NCBI GenBank assembly: GCA_963575745.1
Contig: CAUYUJ010001745.1
Location: 15,001-57,500 of the forward strand
From: Prorocentrum cordatum
Lineage: Eukaryota > Sar > Dinophyceae > Prorocentrales > Prorocentraceae
Length of the DNA: 42,500 nt
Reading direction: 5' to 3'
In this document: piece after piece, positions 20,756 through 29,727 of the stretch
Position numbering within the stretch: the stretch's first letter is position 1
Layout: the number at the start of each line of letters is the position of its first letter
Position numbers and translations under genes: made by a program
Notes under the pieces: model-generated
Databases searched by the model: none
What the model was told of the DNA's origin: nothing
The model's input: the letters and a program-made list of their open reading frames with translations, nothing else

Positions 20756-21118
20756 GCACGCTCCGATGTGTTCAATAAAACTGATGGATGGATCGCACGG
20801 CGGGGGGGGGCTCGCAAAGCGTGGGTTCGGTACGCGCGAGGAGGCCGGAACGGGCCATCGGATGGCTTGACGGTGGGGGGGCGCTCTTACTAGACACCCC
20901 GGACTCAGCAATGGACCGATGTGGCCTTGATTACCGCGACCGTGGCAGCGAGAGGAGGCGGTCCGAGAACGCCCATCATACACCCATCGCTTGTGCTCGG
21001 CAGCCGATCGCGCGGCGTCCCGGCGGTCTCCAGCATCTGGCCCCCGGGAGCGGCGATGAGAAGAAGCAGGGACAGCAACGGCAGGCAGGGGAGAAAGCAG
21101 GAGGCGCCAGGAGATACG
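20756..21118. other. Intergenic DNA, no gene seen
   Basis: Unique GC-rich sequence with a GGGGGGGG run at about 20803. AATAAA at 20777 is not meaningful as a poly(A) signal in dinoflagellates. No recognisable frame. Confidence 0.5.
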
Positions 21119-21261
21119 CTCAGGTCGGGCATGTCCTCCTGCAGGCGGATTTCGAGCGAAAATTACAAGATACTCCAAAAATTCTCAACAGTCGAAAAAA
21201 CCATCCCCAGACTATTTTTTGACTATTTTTGAATCTTCCTGCAGATCGGGCCGGGCGAAAG
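21119..21261 (+). mobile_element. Miniature inverted-repeat element (GTCGGGC family), copy 2, degraded right end
   Basis: The left end (CTCAGGTCGGGCATGTCCTC) and AT-rich interior (CATCCCCAGACTATTTTTTG, then ACTATTTTTGAAT) match the family. The right TIR is eroded: AGATCGGGCCGGGCG stands in place of AGGGACAGGCCCGAC. No TSD can be recognised. Confidence 0.75.
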
Positions 21262-22860
21262 GGGGGGATAGCAAGGGGGGGTGAGAATCAGCTCACGTAG
21301 CTAATTTTCCCGGCGCCTCCCGGCGCCGGGAGGCGCCCATGTATCGAGGAATGGGCCCGGCGGCGGGGCCGAAACCAGCTGCATGCAGCAGATTTCGTAA
21401 CCCCCCCTTTCCCTATCCCCCCCTTTCGCTCGGCCCGAGTAGAGGCACATTTCCGACTTGAAGCTGCACGGCCCTGCGGCGACGGAGCGCCTCGGCGCCG
21501 GGCCGGGCCTCGCCCAGGCCACGCCCGGCCGAGCGCGGGAGGGGGGGCGTCGGCCAGAGGAGCCCGCCGCTCCTGCGGCCGCGGGCACTTCGCCGCCAAC
21601 GCCCATCCCCCGCCCCCCTCCGAGAGAATCGAGGCCTTACTCCTCGTCCTCCTCCTCCACCTCCTCCACCTCCTCCTCCTCCTCCTCCTCCTCCACCTCC
21701 TCCTCCTCCTCCTTCTCCTCCACCTCCCCCCTCCCCTCCCGCCCTGCGTTCGCTCGATCTCCCGTCCCTCCCCCCCCACCCCACTCCATCGGCTCACTGG
21801 GGACACCGCCCCCGCCCTTGGCAGGCGGAAGCAGGAGGGAGGAGACTGGCGCGGGGGCTCCAGAAGAGGAGGCGGAGGAGGAGAAGCAGCAGCAGGAGGC
21901 GGCTGTGACTGCCGCCGCCGCCGCCACCGCCTTCGTCTTTCTCGTCGTCTTCGCCCACGTCGTCGCCCAGGTCGACGCCCAGGTCGTCGCCGTCGCCAAG
22001 GTCCACTTCCGCGTCGTCCTCGTCGCCCAGATCGACGTCGTCGTCCGCGTCGTCGCCCACGTCGTCGCCGTCGCCGTCTGGGCCCGCGGCCCCTCGGGCG
22101 GTCCCCGGCGGCAGCGTCCGCGCCGCCGCGGCCGCAGGCGGGCGGCGGCGCCGCGGGCCCGCTGCGTGACGCGCCTCCGCGCGCGCGCGGGGACGGCCCG
22201 GGCGGGCCGCCGATCCCCGCTGAACGGCGGGCCGCCGAGCGCCTGCGGCGCATTCGTGACGTGACGACCCCGGCGCTGGCCTCTGGAACCACGGGGATCG
22301 TTCGACCTCGAACGCTCGCGCACCTACGAACCGCCAGATCGATCCAGGTGGGCGGGATTCGCTGCGGCCACCAGCGGCGTTCCTCCTCGAGCGCCCGCGC
22401 CGGAGTCGCCGCCGCGTCGGCACGACGCAGACCTGCCGTGCTTGGCGGCGCGCAGAGGGGGGCAGCGGGAGGGGGAAGGCTTCTCAGGAGGAGGCCGCTT
22501 CTTGGAGAGCGCCAGCCTCACTTACGTCTACAGACAGGGCCCGCGCCTCCTGAGAAGCGGGGTGCCTCCTGGGGGAGTGGTAGGAGGAGGAGGAGGAGGA
22601 GGAGGAGGAGGAGGAGGAGGAGGAGGAGGAGGAGGAGCGGGGTGACTCCAAGAAGCCCCCCCGTGCGCGTGGCCGATCGTCCTCGCACGCCCGCGGCGGG
22701 GTCAGCCGGCGCGTCGGCACGACGCCGGGCGGGCGGGCGCGCGGGCGGCGCTGGCAGGGCGACGGCCTGCGGCGGCCGCAGCCCGCGCGCGCCGCCACGG
22801 GGCGAGGTCGGCCACGGCGACCCTCGCCGCTCCTGCTGTCGAGCAGGGGAAACCGGCTAC
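21262..22860. other. Very GC-rich region with TCC, TCG and GGA microsatellites, no gene seen
   Basis: A GCGCC palindrome lies near 21309-21336 (CCCGGCGCC repeated and inverted). A TCC-rich tract spans 21640-21740, a TCG/GTCG-rich tract about 21930-22075, and a (GGA)n run 22581-22637. Open frames on both strands reach 200-330 codons, but all are low-complexity products of the composition. A diverged dispersed repeat lies at 22360-22442. Confidence 0.6.
22360..22442 (+). repeat. Dispersed repeat ending ACCTGCCGT, copy 1
   Basis: Reading GGCCACCAGCGGCGTTC, then CGCCCGCGCCGGAGTCGCC, then GTCGGCACGACGCAGACC and TGCCGTG, it aligns with 25015-25092. A shorter piece ending GTCGGCACGACG lies at about 22670-22725. 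Confidence 0.6.
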
Positions 22861-22872
22861 AGAATTGACTGA

Positions 22873-23028
22873 CCTACCAGACCACCCCAACCCAACCCGA
22901 AGACCCGAATTTCGGGTTGGGGGGGGTACGGGTTCCAGATGTGTTTTCTCGATGTTCCCCGACCCCCCCCCCACTGGAAATGGAGGGCAAACTGAGGCCT
23001 TCGGGTTGGGTTGGGGTGGTTTGGTAGG
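22873..23028. mobile_element. 156-bp foldback element with 30-bp arms
   Basis: Arms 22873-22902 and 22999-23028 are inverted repeats matching at 29 of 30 positions; they read CCTACCAGACCACCCCAACC onward. The G-rich arm contains GGGTTGGGTTGGGG, a possible quadruplex former. AGAATTGACTGA directly left (22861-22872) and AGAATTGCTTGA six bases right (23035-23046) agree at 10 of 12 and may be a decayed TSD. Confidence 0.75.
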
Positions 23029-23185
23029 TGGTGAAGAATTGCTTGACCCCGAAATTTATACCTGCTCCTCGGATCTGCAAGCAATGGTATGCATGTTTCG
23101 CTGGTTCGGCGTACCAAACAAGTCGCGGGGGTCCACGATGTCGTCGATCCCCTGCTCGATTTGTTAGGGGAAGAAAGAAACGTCG

Positions 23186-23440
23186 TAAGCAGAAACTTTC
23201 GGAGCTCCGCGCGGATTTCTTGGATTGGCGCTGGGCCCGAGTCGCGGCGCCTACCAGATGGGGTCGGAGTAGATGGGGTCAGAAGATCGCCGCGAATCGG
23301 CGATGCATCGGCGAAGTCGGCGATACACTGGCGACGTCGGCGTGGAGAAGATCGGACTCCACATCGAGCCGCATCGCCGATGCATCTGCGATGCGGCGCG
23401 ATGCTCCGACCCCATCTACTCTGACACTATCTGTGAGGCC
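23186..23440. repeat. Foldback copy B (one arm) joined to a second inverted repeat
   Basis: One arm of the GCGCGGATTTCTTGG family (about 23191-23240) is not followed by its partner. Instead a separate inverted repeat begins: GTCGGAGTAGATGGGGTCAG at about 23264 is mirrored by CCGACCCCATCTACTCTGAC at about 23415, with CGATGCATCGGCG words between. This looks like a nested or rearranged element. Confidence 0.6.
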
Positions 23441-23470
23441 TAAATTGTTAGGGGGATTCCAGAAATTTAT

Positions 23471-23620
23471 AAGCATAAATTTCCGGAGCTCCACACGGAT
23501 TTCTTGGATCGGCGCTGGGCCCCGATGGCGCCGCCCCTGGCGAGCTCAGCGCGCCAAGGAGGGGGGTCCCGCTCCGATCCAAGAAATCCGCGCGGAGATC
23601 CGAAAAGTTTACGTTCATGC
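23471..23620. mobile_element. Foldback element (GCGCGGATTTCTTGG family), copy C
   Basis: It starts GCATAAATTTCCGGAGCTCC and ends with the inverted match through GATCCGAAAAGTTTACGTTC ATGC. Arms share CGGATTTCTTGGATCGGCGC / GATCCAAGAAATCCGCGCGG. A GGCGCGC-type inner palindrome (GGCGAGCTCAGCGCGCC) is degraded. Confidence 0.75.
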
Positions 23621-23876
23621 AAGTTTGTCCTATTCGAATTGTACCCCATCGAGTCTCGGTTTAGCCGGCATTGCAAGCAGCAGACGTGGTCATCAGACGT
23701 GCGGCTGGAACCCCCGAGGCTGGGACCGACGTGGCTGCCGACAGTGACGATCTGAACGCCTTCACTAACGTGGGGCATCGTGTCACAGATGCAGGTACAT
23801 AGGCCTCCTGTTCCACATTGACGCAGCCGCACCTGGGGGTGGGTGGGGGGGGGGGGCAGGCCATGTTTGGACTAGG

Positions 23877-24041
23877 CTTAGGTCGGGCACGTCCCCCTAC
23901 AGGCGGATTGCGGGCAGAAAATTAAAAATAACCCAAAAGTACCAAAAACGAATGCTCAAAACAGTCGAAAAATCGTCCCCTGAATATTTGTGTTGACTAT
24001 TTCTGAATATTCCTCCTACAAAGGGACAGGCCCGACTGAAG
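23877..24041 (+). mobile_element. Miniature inverted-repeat element (GTCGGGC family), copy 3
   Basis: Left end CTTAGGTCGGGCACGTCCCC with CTACAGG; right end CCTACAAAGGGACAGGCCCG followed by ACTGAAG. The interior is AT-rich with ATCGTCCCCTGAATATTTG. Flanking hexamers ACTAGG and ACTGGA agree at only 4 of 6, so this is an older or misplaced TSD. Confidence 0.82.
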
Positions 24042-24045
24042 ACTG

Positions 24046-24198
24046 GACCCCTCCCCTCTTCCGCTCTCCCTGCTCCCTCCACCCTCCTCCCCCTCCTCCC
24101 CCCCCTCCTCTCCCTCCTCTCTCCCCTCCCCCCCCCCCCCTCTCCTCTCCTCCCCTCCCCCTCCTCCCTCCCCCCCCCCCCCCCCCCCCTCCCCCCCT
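24046..24198. repeat. C-rich polypyrimidine tract
   Basis: About 150 bases of almost pure C/T, ending in C-runs around 24170-24195. It follows miniature element copy 3. Gly- and Glu-rich minus frames over it are artefacts. Confidence 0.95.
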
Positions 24199-26649
24199 GG
24201 GGAGCACACAGCTCCCAAGCGGCTCGCCCCCTCCCCGCTGGACGTTGGCTCCGCGTCGCCCGGGCTTCCGCGGCACGCGTGGGCACGGATGGGTGGCGGC
24301 GGGATTCGAGCAGGAGATCGAATACACATAAGCGGCTTACCCCAGAATTGACTCTTGTTCGTCGGATCGCCGAAGGAATACCGTAGGTCCTAGCAGTCCG
24401 CAAGCGTCGTACTTCTTCCTTTCCGGATGCGACGGAAGTCAATATTTCGGGGCAACTCAAGTCTGCAGTTGATCCCCTACTCGAGGGATGGGACACGGCC
24501 AACCCGTGCCCCCCCTGGGGGGGCCGCCCCCTCTCGGGCACGTGGCGGGGATGGGTTCGTTGTGCTTGTGGCGTTGGGTCTCGCTTTCAGGGCGTGGCTG
24601 GAACTGCTTCTGGACTCTGTTCGGCGCTCGGGCGCGGGAGCGTACAGCCCTCTTCGTTCAGCATCCACGCAGGGGCGCTTGTGCCCTCGGACCTCTCCCC
24701 CGGGGGATGGGGTGAGCGGGGAGGCAGGACGGCGACGCCCCTGGAGCAAAGTCATCGGGGCGTGCACACGTCGCTCGGCGGTGGCTTCCACCATGGTCGG
24801 GCGGGCTGGTCCCCCTAGAAGGACCGGTCGGTACCAGAAGGTGGCTCATCGGAGTCAACCACTGCATGTTTGTGTGGAGGAACGGTAAGGGAAGCACGCA
24901 CGGCAGGATCACAAGGTGTCGACCCTGGCGTTGGCTCCTGACACCGCGGGGACCACTCAAACTTGAATGATCGGACCTTTCAAGAATGCCGGATCGCTCA
25001 AAGCTGGGCCGATTCCGAGCCACAGGCGGCGTTCGACCTTACACGCCCGCGCTGGGGCCGCCGCCTGTCGACACGACACGAACCTGCCGTAGGATTGAAA
25101 ACGGCGGCGTTCCCGATTCGGCAAGCACATGGTTTGGGCTGAGCTGTGAGTGCTAGGTGTCTCCACACCGCACTCTGCCGACGGCGGGTTCCCACCGACC
25201 GTCCTGCGGCGGCTTTTTGCGGGTTCGGCCATCCATCTCTGCCAGGCCACCGATTTCCCCCGAGTGGCCGCAGCCCCCGGCCCCTCGCAGCTGGGGCGGT
25301 GCTTGTCTGGTGAGAGTCCATGCGTTTGGGTGTCTCGTCTTTGTGGCGCGTTGTCGCTTTATTCACAATGCGTCGCTGGAAATTGTCTCCCGGCCTCATC
25401 ATCGTTTTCTTGGATGGCACAGGAAATGTCGGTGCGCCGAAATGCACAAAGTCGGGGCCCTGCGTCACCGCTGGTGCTACCACCTCCTGAGCGCCACCTT
25501 GCTGGGCACAACGGCACTTCTGTGCTGGTGCTGGTTGCAGCGCGATTGCAGCGACGTGGCTATGCACCCTCAGTCTCTCCTCCTGTCAGGCTCCCTGTCT
25601 CGGTCTCTGCTCCGCCCGGGTCCGCTCGGGATGCGGTGCTGTGCGCTCGTGGAGTGTCCCTGGCAGCTTCCGCCGGAGGGAGCGGCGGAAGCGGCCCCTG
25701 CGAGGTGGAGGCGGGCCAGCTGCGCGTGGCCATCGAGCGCACCCTGCTGGACTGCGCGCAGGCCCTCTGCGCTCCCTGCCTCGGCCTCTGTCTCTGTCGT
25801 CGCCCTCCTCGCCCCCCCCTGGGAGGGAGGGGCAACGGTAGGGGGTGACTGGCAGAGGGGGGGATGCATCGACCTGGAATCGACGATGCATCGCCGATAG
25901 ATCGGCGATAGGCCTGCGATCGTGAATCCGCACCTTCCTGAGCAGGTTGGGGCTATGGGGCCCCTGTCGGCGGTCAGTGGGCGATTGGAGGTCGATGCTT
26001 CCCCCCTATGCCTATCCCCCCCCTATCGTTGCCTTTAGGGAGGCCTGGCAGAAGCCGAGCGGGACGCTGGGCTCGACACGACACGAGCCTGCCGTACGTA
26101 AGCGGGTCGGGCGGAAGGGACGCTGAAACGGGCGGGCGGACTGTCACGGAGACTCGGGGACAACGTTAGTCATGGGCGAAAAACAAATCTGCATCCGCGG
26201 CCTCCAGGGCTGGGCCTCTGGGCCGCGGCCCCGCGGATGTGCGGATTTTTGTTGTCGCGGAGGCCTCCCTTGAGGGAGGCCAGGCCCGCTTCCCGCCCGC
26301 CCGCCCCCCCGCGCATCCCCAGGCGGGATACGGTCCACGCTGCCCTCTGGCCGGGCGCGGCCGTGAAGAGGCGGACGGCGGATCGTGGGCGCGGGGGCGG
26401 CGTGTGCCGTCGCTGGGCTCTTCCGTCTGGGCAGAGGAGCAGAGGAGGGTCTTGCGCGAAACGACATATAACGGGGCCCAGGGGCACACGAGTAAACAGA
26501 CGCAGATCCCAGGATTCCCCATACTTCTCTGTCCCTACTTTCCGGGTTATCGTCTTCCCCCCCACACTGTCCATATTCTCCTATATCTTCCTGGGCTTCG
26601 ACGATTCGTTGCGTCTCTGTGGGTTTTTGTCCGTCCTGGACATAGCGAA
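24199..26649. other. Anonymous intergenic DNA, no gene recognised
   Basis: Several frames of 100-250 codons occur on both strands, the longest plus one at 25157-25900, but none carries a recognisable domain and overlapping frames compete. Contents I can name are the dispersed repeat at 25015-25092, its fragment near 26073-26096, and GATGCATCG words at 25863-25925 that also occur near 23300. Confidence 0.5.
25015..25092 (+). repeat. Dispersed repeat ending ACCTGCCGT, copy 2
   Basis: It aligns with 22360-22442 through GAGCCACAGGCGGCGTTC, CGCCCGCGCTGGGGCCGCC and GTCGACACGACACGAACC followed by TGCCGTA. Its 3' end also recurs at about 26073-26096 as TCGACACGACACGAGCCTGC. The family is old and function is unknown. 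Confidence 0.65.
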
Positions 26650-26655
26650 CTTACG

Positions 26656-26792
26656 CTTAGGTCGGGCGTGTCCCCCTACAGGCGGATTTTACAACAAAAA
26701 AAAAACACAAAAAAAAGTAGAAAAATCGTCCCCATATCATTATTTGACTATTCTTGAATATTCCTCCTGTAGAGGGACGTGCCCGACTCAAC
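26656..26792 (+). mobile_element. Miniature inverted-repeat element (GTCGGGC family), copy 4, perfect 6-bp TSD
   Basis: Ends CTTAGGTCGGGCGTGTCCCC with CTACAGG, and CCTGTAGAGGGACGTGCCCG followed by ACTCAAC. CTTACG flanks it on both sides (26650-26655 and 26793-26798), a perfect 6-bp TSD. At 137 bp it is the shortest copy because the A-rich interior is reduced to an A-run (about 26694-26715). Confidence 0.88.
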
Positions 26793-26900
26793 CTTACGCA
26801 GTGGCTTATGCGCGGGCAAGTCGGCGCGGCACCAGTGGAGACGAAGGCGCTCGCGCGCGGCCTGACGGGGTGGCCACTACACCGGGGGCCCGACCACTAG

Positions 26901-26979
26901 AAACCTTCCACAAGGTACCTTCCACAAGAAACCTTCCACAAGAAACCCGTCCACAAGAAGCCTTCCACAAGATACCCAG
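26901..26979. repeat. CTTCCACAAG short tandem repeat
   Basis: About five units of 15-16 bp with core CCTTCCACAAGAAAC. No function is visible. Confidence 0.85.
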
Positions 26980-27790
26980 CCCTGAGACCCCAGGGCGTCC
27001 ATCGATGTTTGGGGTGGCAACGTCACGTTTTCTCCATCGCAAAGCCATCGAAGCCCACGAAACCCCGGGCACCCTGGAGGCACGCAGGGTGTTTCTTGGC
27101 ATGGCCTCCACTGTAGCGCACGAATGTCGGCGCAGACTGCCCCGATTCTTGTTGCGTCGCTCATCTCTTGTGAGCGGTGTTCGGCGGGCGCCACGAAAAC
27201 ATCTTGACGCCGTCGCCCTCGCTGAGTATCCCTGGGGGTCCCCTCGTCGCCACGCCGGCACGCGCCTCGCGATCCTGGTCGGGGCACGCCCCGGGGCAGG
27301 TCCAGGGGGCGAGCCTGACGCCCAGCCTCAAGGGACCCCGCATAGGAAGAGCAGTCGCTGCGGCCGTCCAGTCGTTGTTCTGGCTTCCAGGGACCATCCC
27401 GCGGCGACAAGCTGGCCCGAGGGGATGGGGTCGAGACCAGGCCCGCGTGAGGACAGAATCACGGTGCTGCAGGTCAGAGACATCTTATCATAAGATCACC
27501 ATTTCGTGGCTCTTCCGAGGCTCAGGACATACAGAAACCAAAGCGCAAGAGGATGAGAGACGGCGACAAGGACGGCAGAGATGACGACAAAGACGAAAGG
27601 ATAGCCACCACCACTACGACTATAGATACACATGTCCTGCGCTCACGAGGTGGGCGCGGCATCCACCAGCAGGATCAAGATGTGTAGCGGACATTACTTC
27701 TTGACACTCGATCGATACACGATCGGTAAGAATCCCAGACTGCTTGGCTCCTTGACAGCGAATGCCAGTCTGCGCCCACGACAACGCCAC
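26980..27790. other. Anonymous intergenic DNA, no gene recognised
   Basis: Competing frames exist on both strands. The long plus frame 26237-27493 runs straight through miniature element copy 4 and so is not an old gene. A purine-rich GACAAGGACGG stretch lies near 27560-27600. Confidence 0.5.
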
Positions 27791-27943
27791 CGCGAGGACG
27801 ACGACGACGACGACGAGAACGCTGACGACTACAACGCCCAGCGCGCTGCAGTTGCGGCACGTTGCCCGCCGCGCGACGCTGGCGGACGACGACGACGACG
27901 ACGACGACGCCGGCGACGACGACGCCGACGACGGAGCCCAGCG
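27791..27943. repeat. GAC/ACG microsatellite, two blocks
   Basis: ACGACG runs at about 27797-27830 and 27886-27943, with a GTTGCGGCACGTTGCCCGCC unique spacer between. Asp-rich and Arg-rich frames result. Confidence 0.9.
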
Positions 27944-28161
27944 CGCCGCGGCTGCGGCATGTCAAGCACAAAGACGTACTAGTACTATGCGTCCTGCTTG
28001 GAGGCGCGCGTCGGACCGAAACGTACAGTATACCCGTCATGTAGCGGATTGTTTCCCGAGCGGTGTGGCCAGAAAGCGCCGGCCACGACGCATATACTAC
28101 AAGATTTCTCGGTGCGCGCGTCGCCCCTGGGGGAGGGGGGTGACGCACACATAGTATTAGT

Positions 28162-28326
28162 ATTAGGTCGGGCATGTCCCCCTCCAGGCGGATTTTGGAC
28201 GAAAAATAAAAAACTGTCAAAAATAGATTCCAAAAAGAACCGAAAATACTCCAAGAATCGCCCCCAGACTATTCTCAAAAACTTGTTCTGAAGATTCCTC
28301 CTGTAGAGGGACGCGCCCGACTTCAT
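28162..28326 (+). mobile_element. Miniature inverted-repeat element (GTCGGGC family), copy 5
   Basis: Left end ATTAGGTCGGGCATGTCCCC, right end CCTGTAGAGGGACGCGCCCG followed by ACTTCAT. Flanking hexamers ATTAGT (28156-28161) and ATCAGT (28327-28332) agree at 5 of 6. The interior contains AATCGCCCCCAGACTATTCT. Confidence 0.85.
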
Positions 28327-28375
28327 ATCAGTATGTTGGGGTCACGCCGATCCCCGCCGTCGTCCTCCTCGCCGC

Positions 28376-28439
28376 CCTCGCCTCCTCCTCCTCCTCCTCC
28401 TCCTCCTCCTCCTCCTCCTCCTCCTCCTCCTCCTCCTCC

Positions 28440-28484
<45 letters not shown>

Positions 28485-28513
28485 GCATCAGCATCATCAG
28501 TATCATCATGATT

Positions 28514-28598
<85 letters not shown>

Positions 28599-28851
28599 AC
28601 ATCATCATCATCATCAGCATCAGCATCAGCATCAGCATCATCAGCATCAGCATCAGCATCAGCATCATCAGCAGCAGCATCATCATCATCATTCTCCTCC
28701 TCCTCATCATCACAATCACAATCACAATCATCGTCTGCATCAGCATCAGCATCATCATCAGCATCAGCATCATCATCATCATTCTCCTCATCATCATCAT
28801 CAGCAGCATCAGCATCATCATCATCATCAGCAGAACCAGTATCATCATCAG

Positions 28852-28905
<54 letters not shown>

Positions 28906-28966
28906 TCTCCTCCTCCTCCTCCTCCTCCTCCTCCTCCTCCTCCTCCTCCTCCTCCTCCTCCTCCTT
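28376..28966. repeat. Symmetric compound microsatellite TCC-(ATC)n-TCC
   Basis: A (TCC) block at 28380-28440 is followed by about 470 bp of (ATC)/(TCA) with AGC interruptions, and then a second (TCC) block at about 28906-28965. Frames on both strands reach almost 290 codons (poly-His, poly-Ile, poly-Asp/Glu, poly-Met), which is an artefact of repeats lacking stops. Confidence 0.97.
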
Positions 28967-29580
28967 CATTCCGCTGTCTCGCCGCCCTCGCCCCTCGCAC
29001 TCGTCAGACCTCGCCGCCGCCGCCGCGGCCAGAGGGAGGCGGCGGTCGTGAGCATCGCTCAAGCGATCCCTATCCCCACCGGCGTGGCCTGGGCCCCACT
29101 GGCCGATTCGCCCCCCTAGATGTGGGCACAGCTTGTCTCCACCGGGGCGCGAGGGGTGTATCCCCAACTGGGGCGGTGCGACAGCGGGGCTGAGATACCA
29201 TGGCCCGATGGGGATGGGTAAAACGTAAGCGATACTGACTGGAGGCGGCGCACCACAGTTGCGGCACAGCCCCCGCCGCGCGAAGTTGGCGTAGTCGCAG
29301 CCGCCGCACTGCCAGTCGGCCCGCGCCGCCCCCTCGGCGGCCAGCGGAGCGTCCTCTGCCGCCGGGGGCGGCTGGGGCTAGAACGGGCCGCCTCCGAGGG
29401 GCTCCACTCAGTGCCAGCAGCACGGTGGCGGATATACGCCTGCCCAGAAGAGGACGGGAGGAGGAGCGCCAGTTCCTCTCTGTGGGTTGGTTGTCGCTTC
29501 GCCGCCGCCAACCGAGGGGGGGCATTCATTGAGCCATTGTGTCAACGGCGGTTTTGCAACACGTGTACTGGAGATCGTGA
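28967..29580. other. Left flank of the LINE insertion, no gene recognised
   Basis: GC-rich unique sequence. A plus frame beginning near 29487 remains open through the target-site duplication and would have continued into the Glu-rich frame right of the LINE (36581 onward) before insertion. I do not recognise the product. Confidence 0.5.
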
Positions 29581-29597
29581 ATACTGAAGAGGAGGAG
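29581..29597. repeat. Target-site duplication, left copy
   Basis: ATACTGAAGAGGAGGAG, identical over 17 bp to 36581-36597. The bases outside the match differ on both sides, so the duplication is exactly 17 bp. Confidence 0.93.
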
Positions 29598-29727
29598 TGG
29601 AGTGGAGCAATCGGACGTAGTCCGTTCGGAACCCAGAGATGCCAGGGGGGCCATCCAGTATTTCTCGGAGGGCAGTGGGGGGCGACATCCCACGGCCCAC
29701 CGCGACAGGCCCCCCTGGCCTCACAAT
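29598..29727 (-). other. LINE 3' UTR with terminal hairpin
   Basis: Between the ORF2 stop and the TSD. Close to the 3' end lies a palindrome CGGACGTAGTCCG (29612-29624), a 5-bp stem with a 3-nt loop, ending 14 nt before the element terminus. The end itself is TGGAGTGGAGC-like on plus, with no A- or T-run. The hairpin may serve RT recognition, as in other tailless LINEs; this is inference. Confidence 0.6.

Noticed and set aside
20773-20785. AATAAA as a poly(A) signal
   Set aside because: Dinoflagellates are not known to use a canonical AAUAAA signal, and no gene precedes it.
19893-20870. 325-codon plus frame with Arg/Glu runs
   Set aside because: It crosses foldback copy A and two purine tracts; composition explains the open frame.
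21288-22423. Acidic and Arg-rich minus frames of 200-330 codons
   Set aside because: Entirely low-complexity, with overlapping alternatives in all frames of a very GC-rich stretch.
26237-27493. 418-codon plus frame
   Set aside because: It passes straight through a miniature element with its TSD, so cannot be an established gene.
28328-29193. Poly-Asp, poly-His, poly-Ile and poly-Met frames
   Set aside because: Products of the ATC/TCC microsatellite in different frames.
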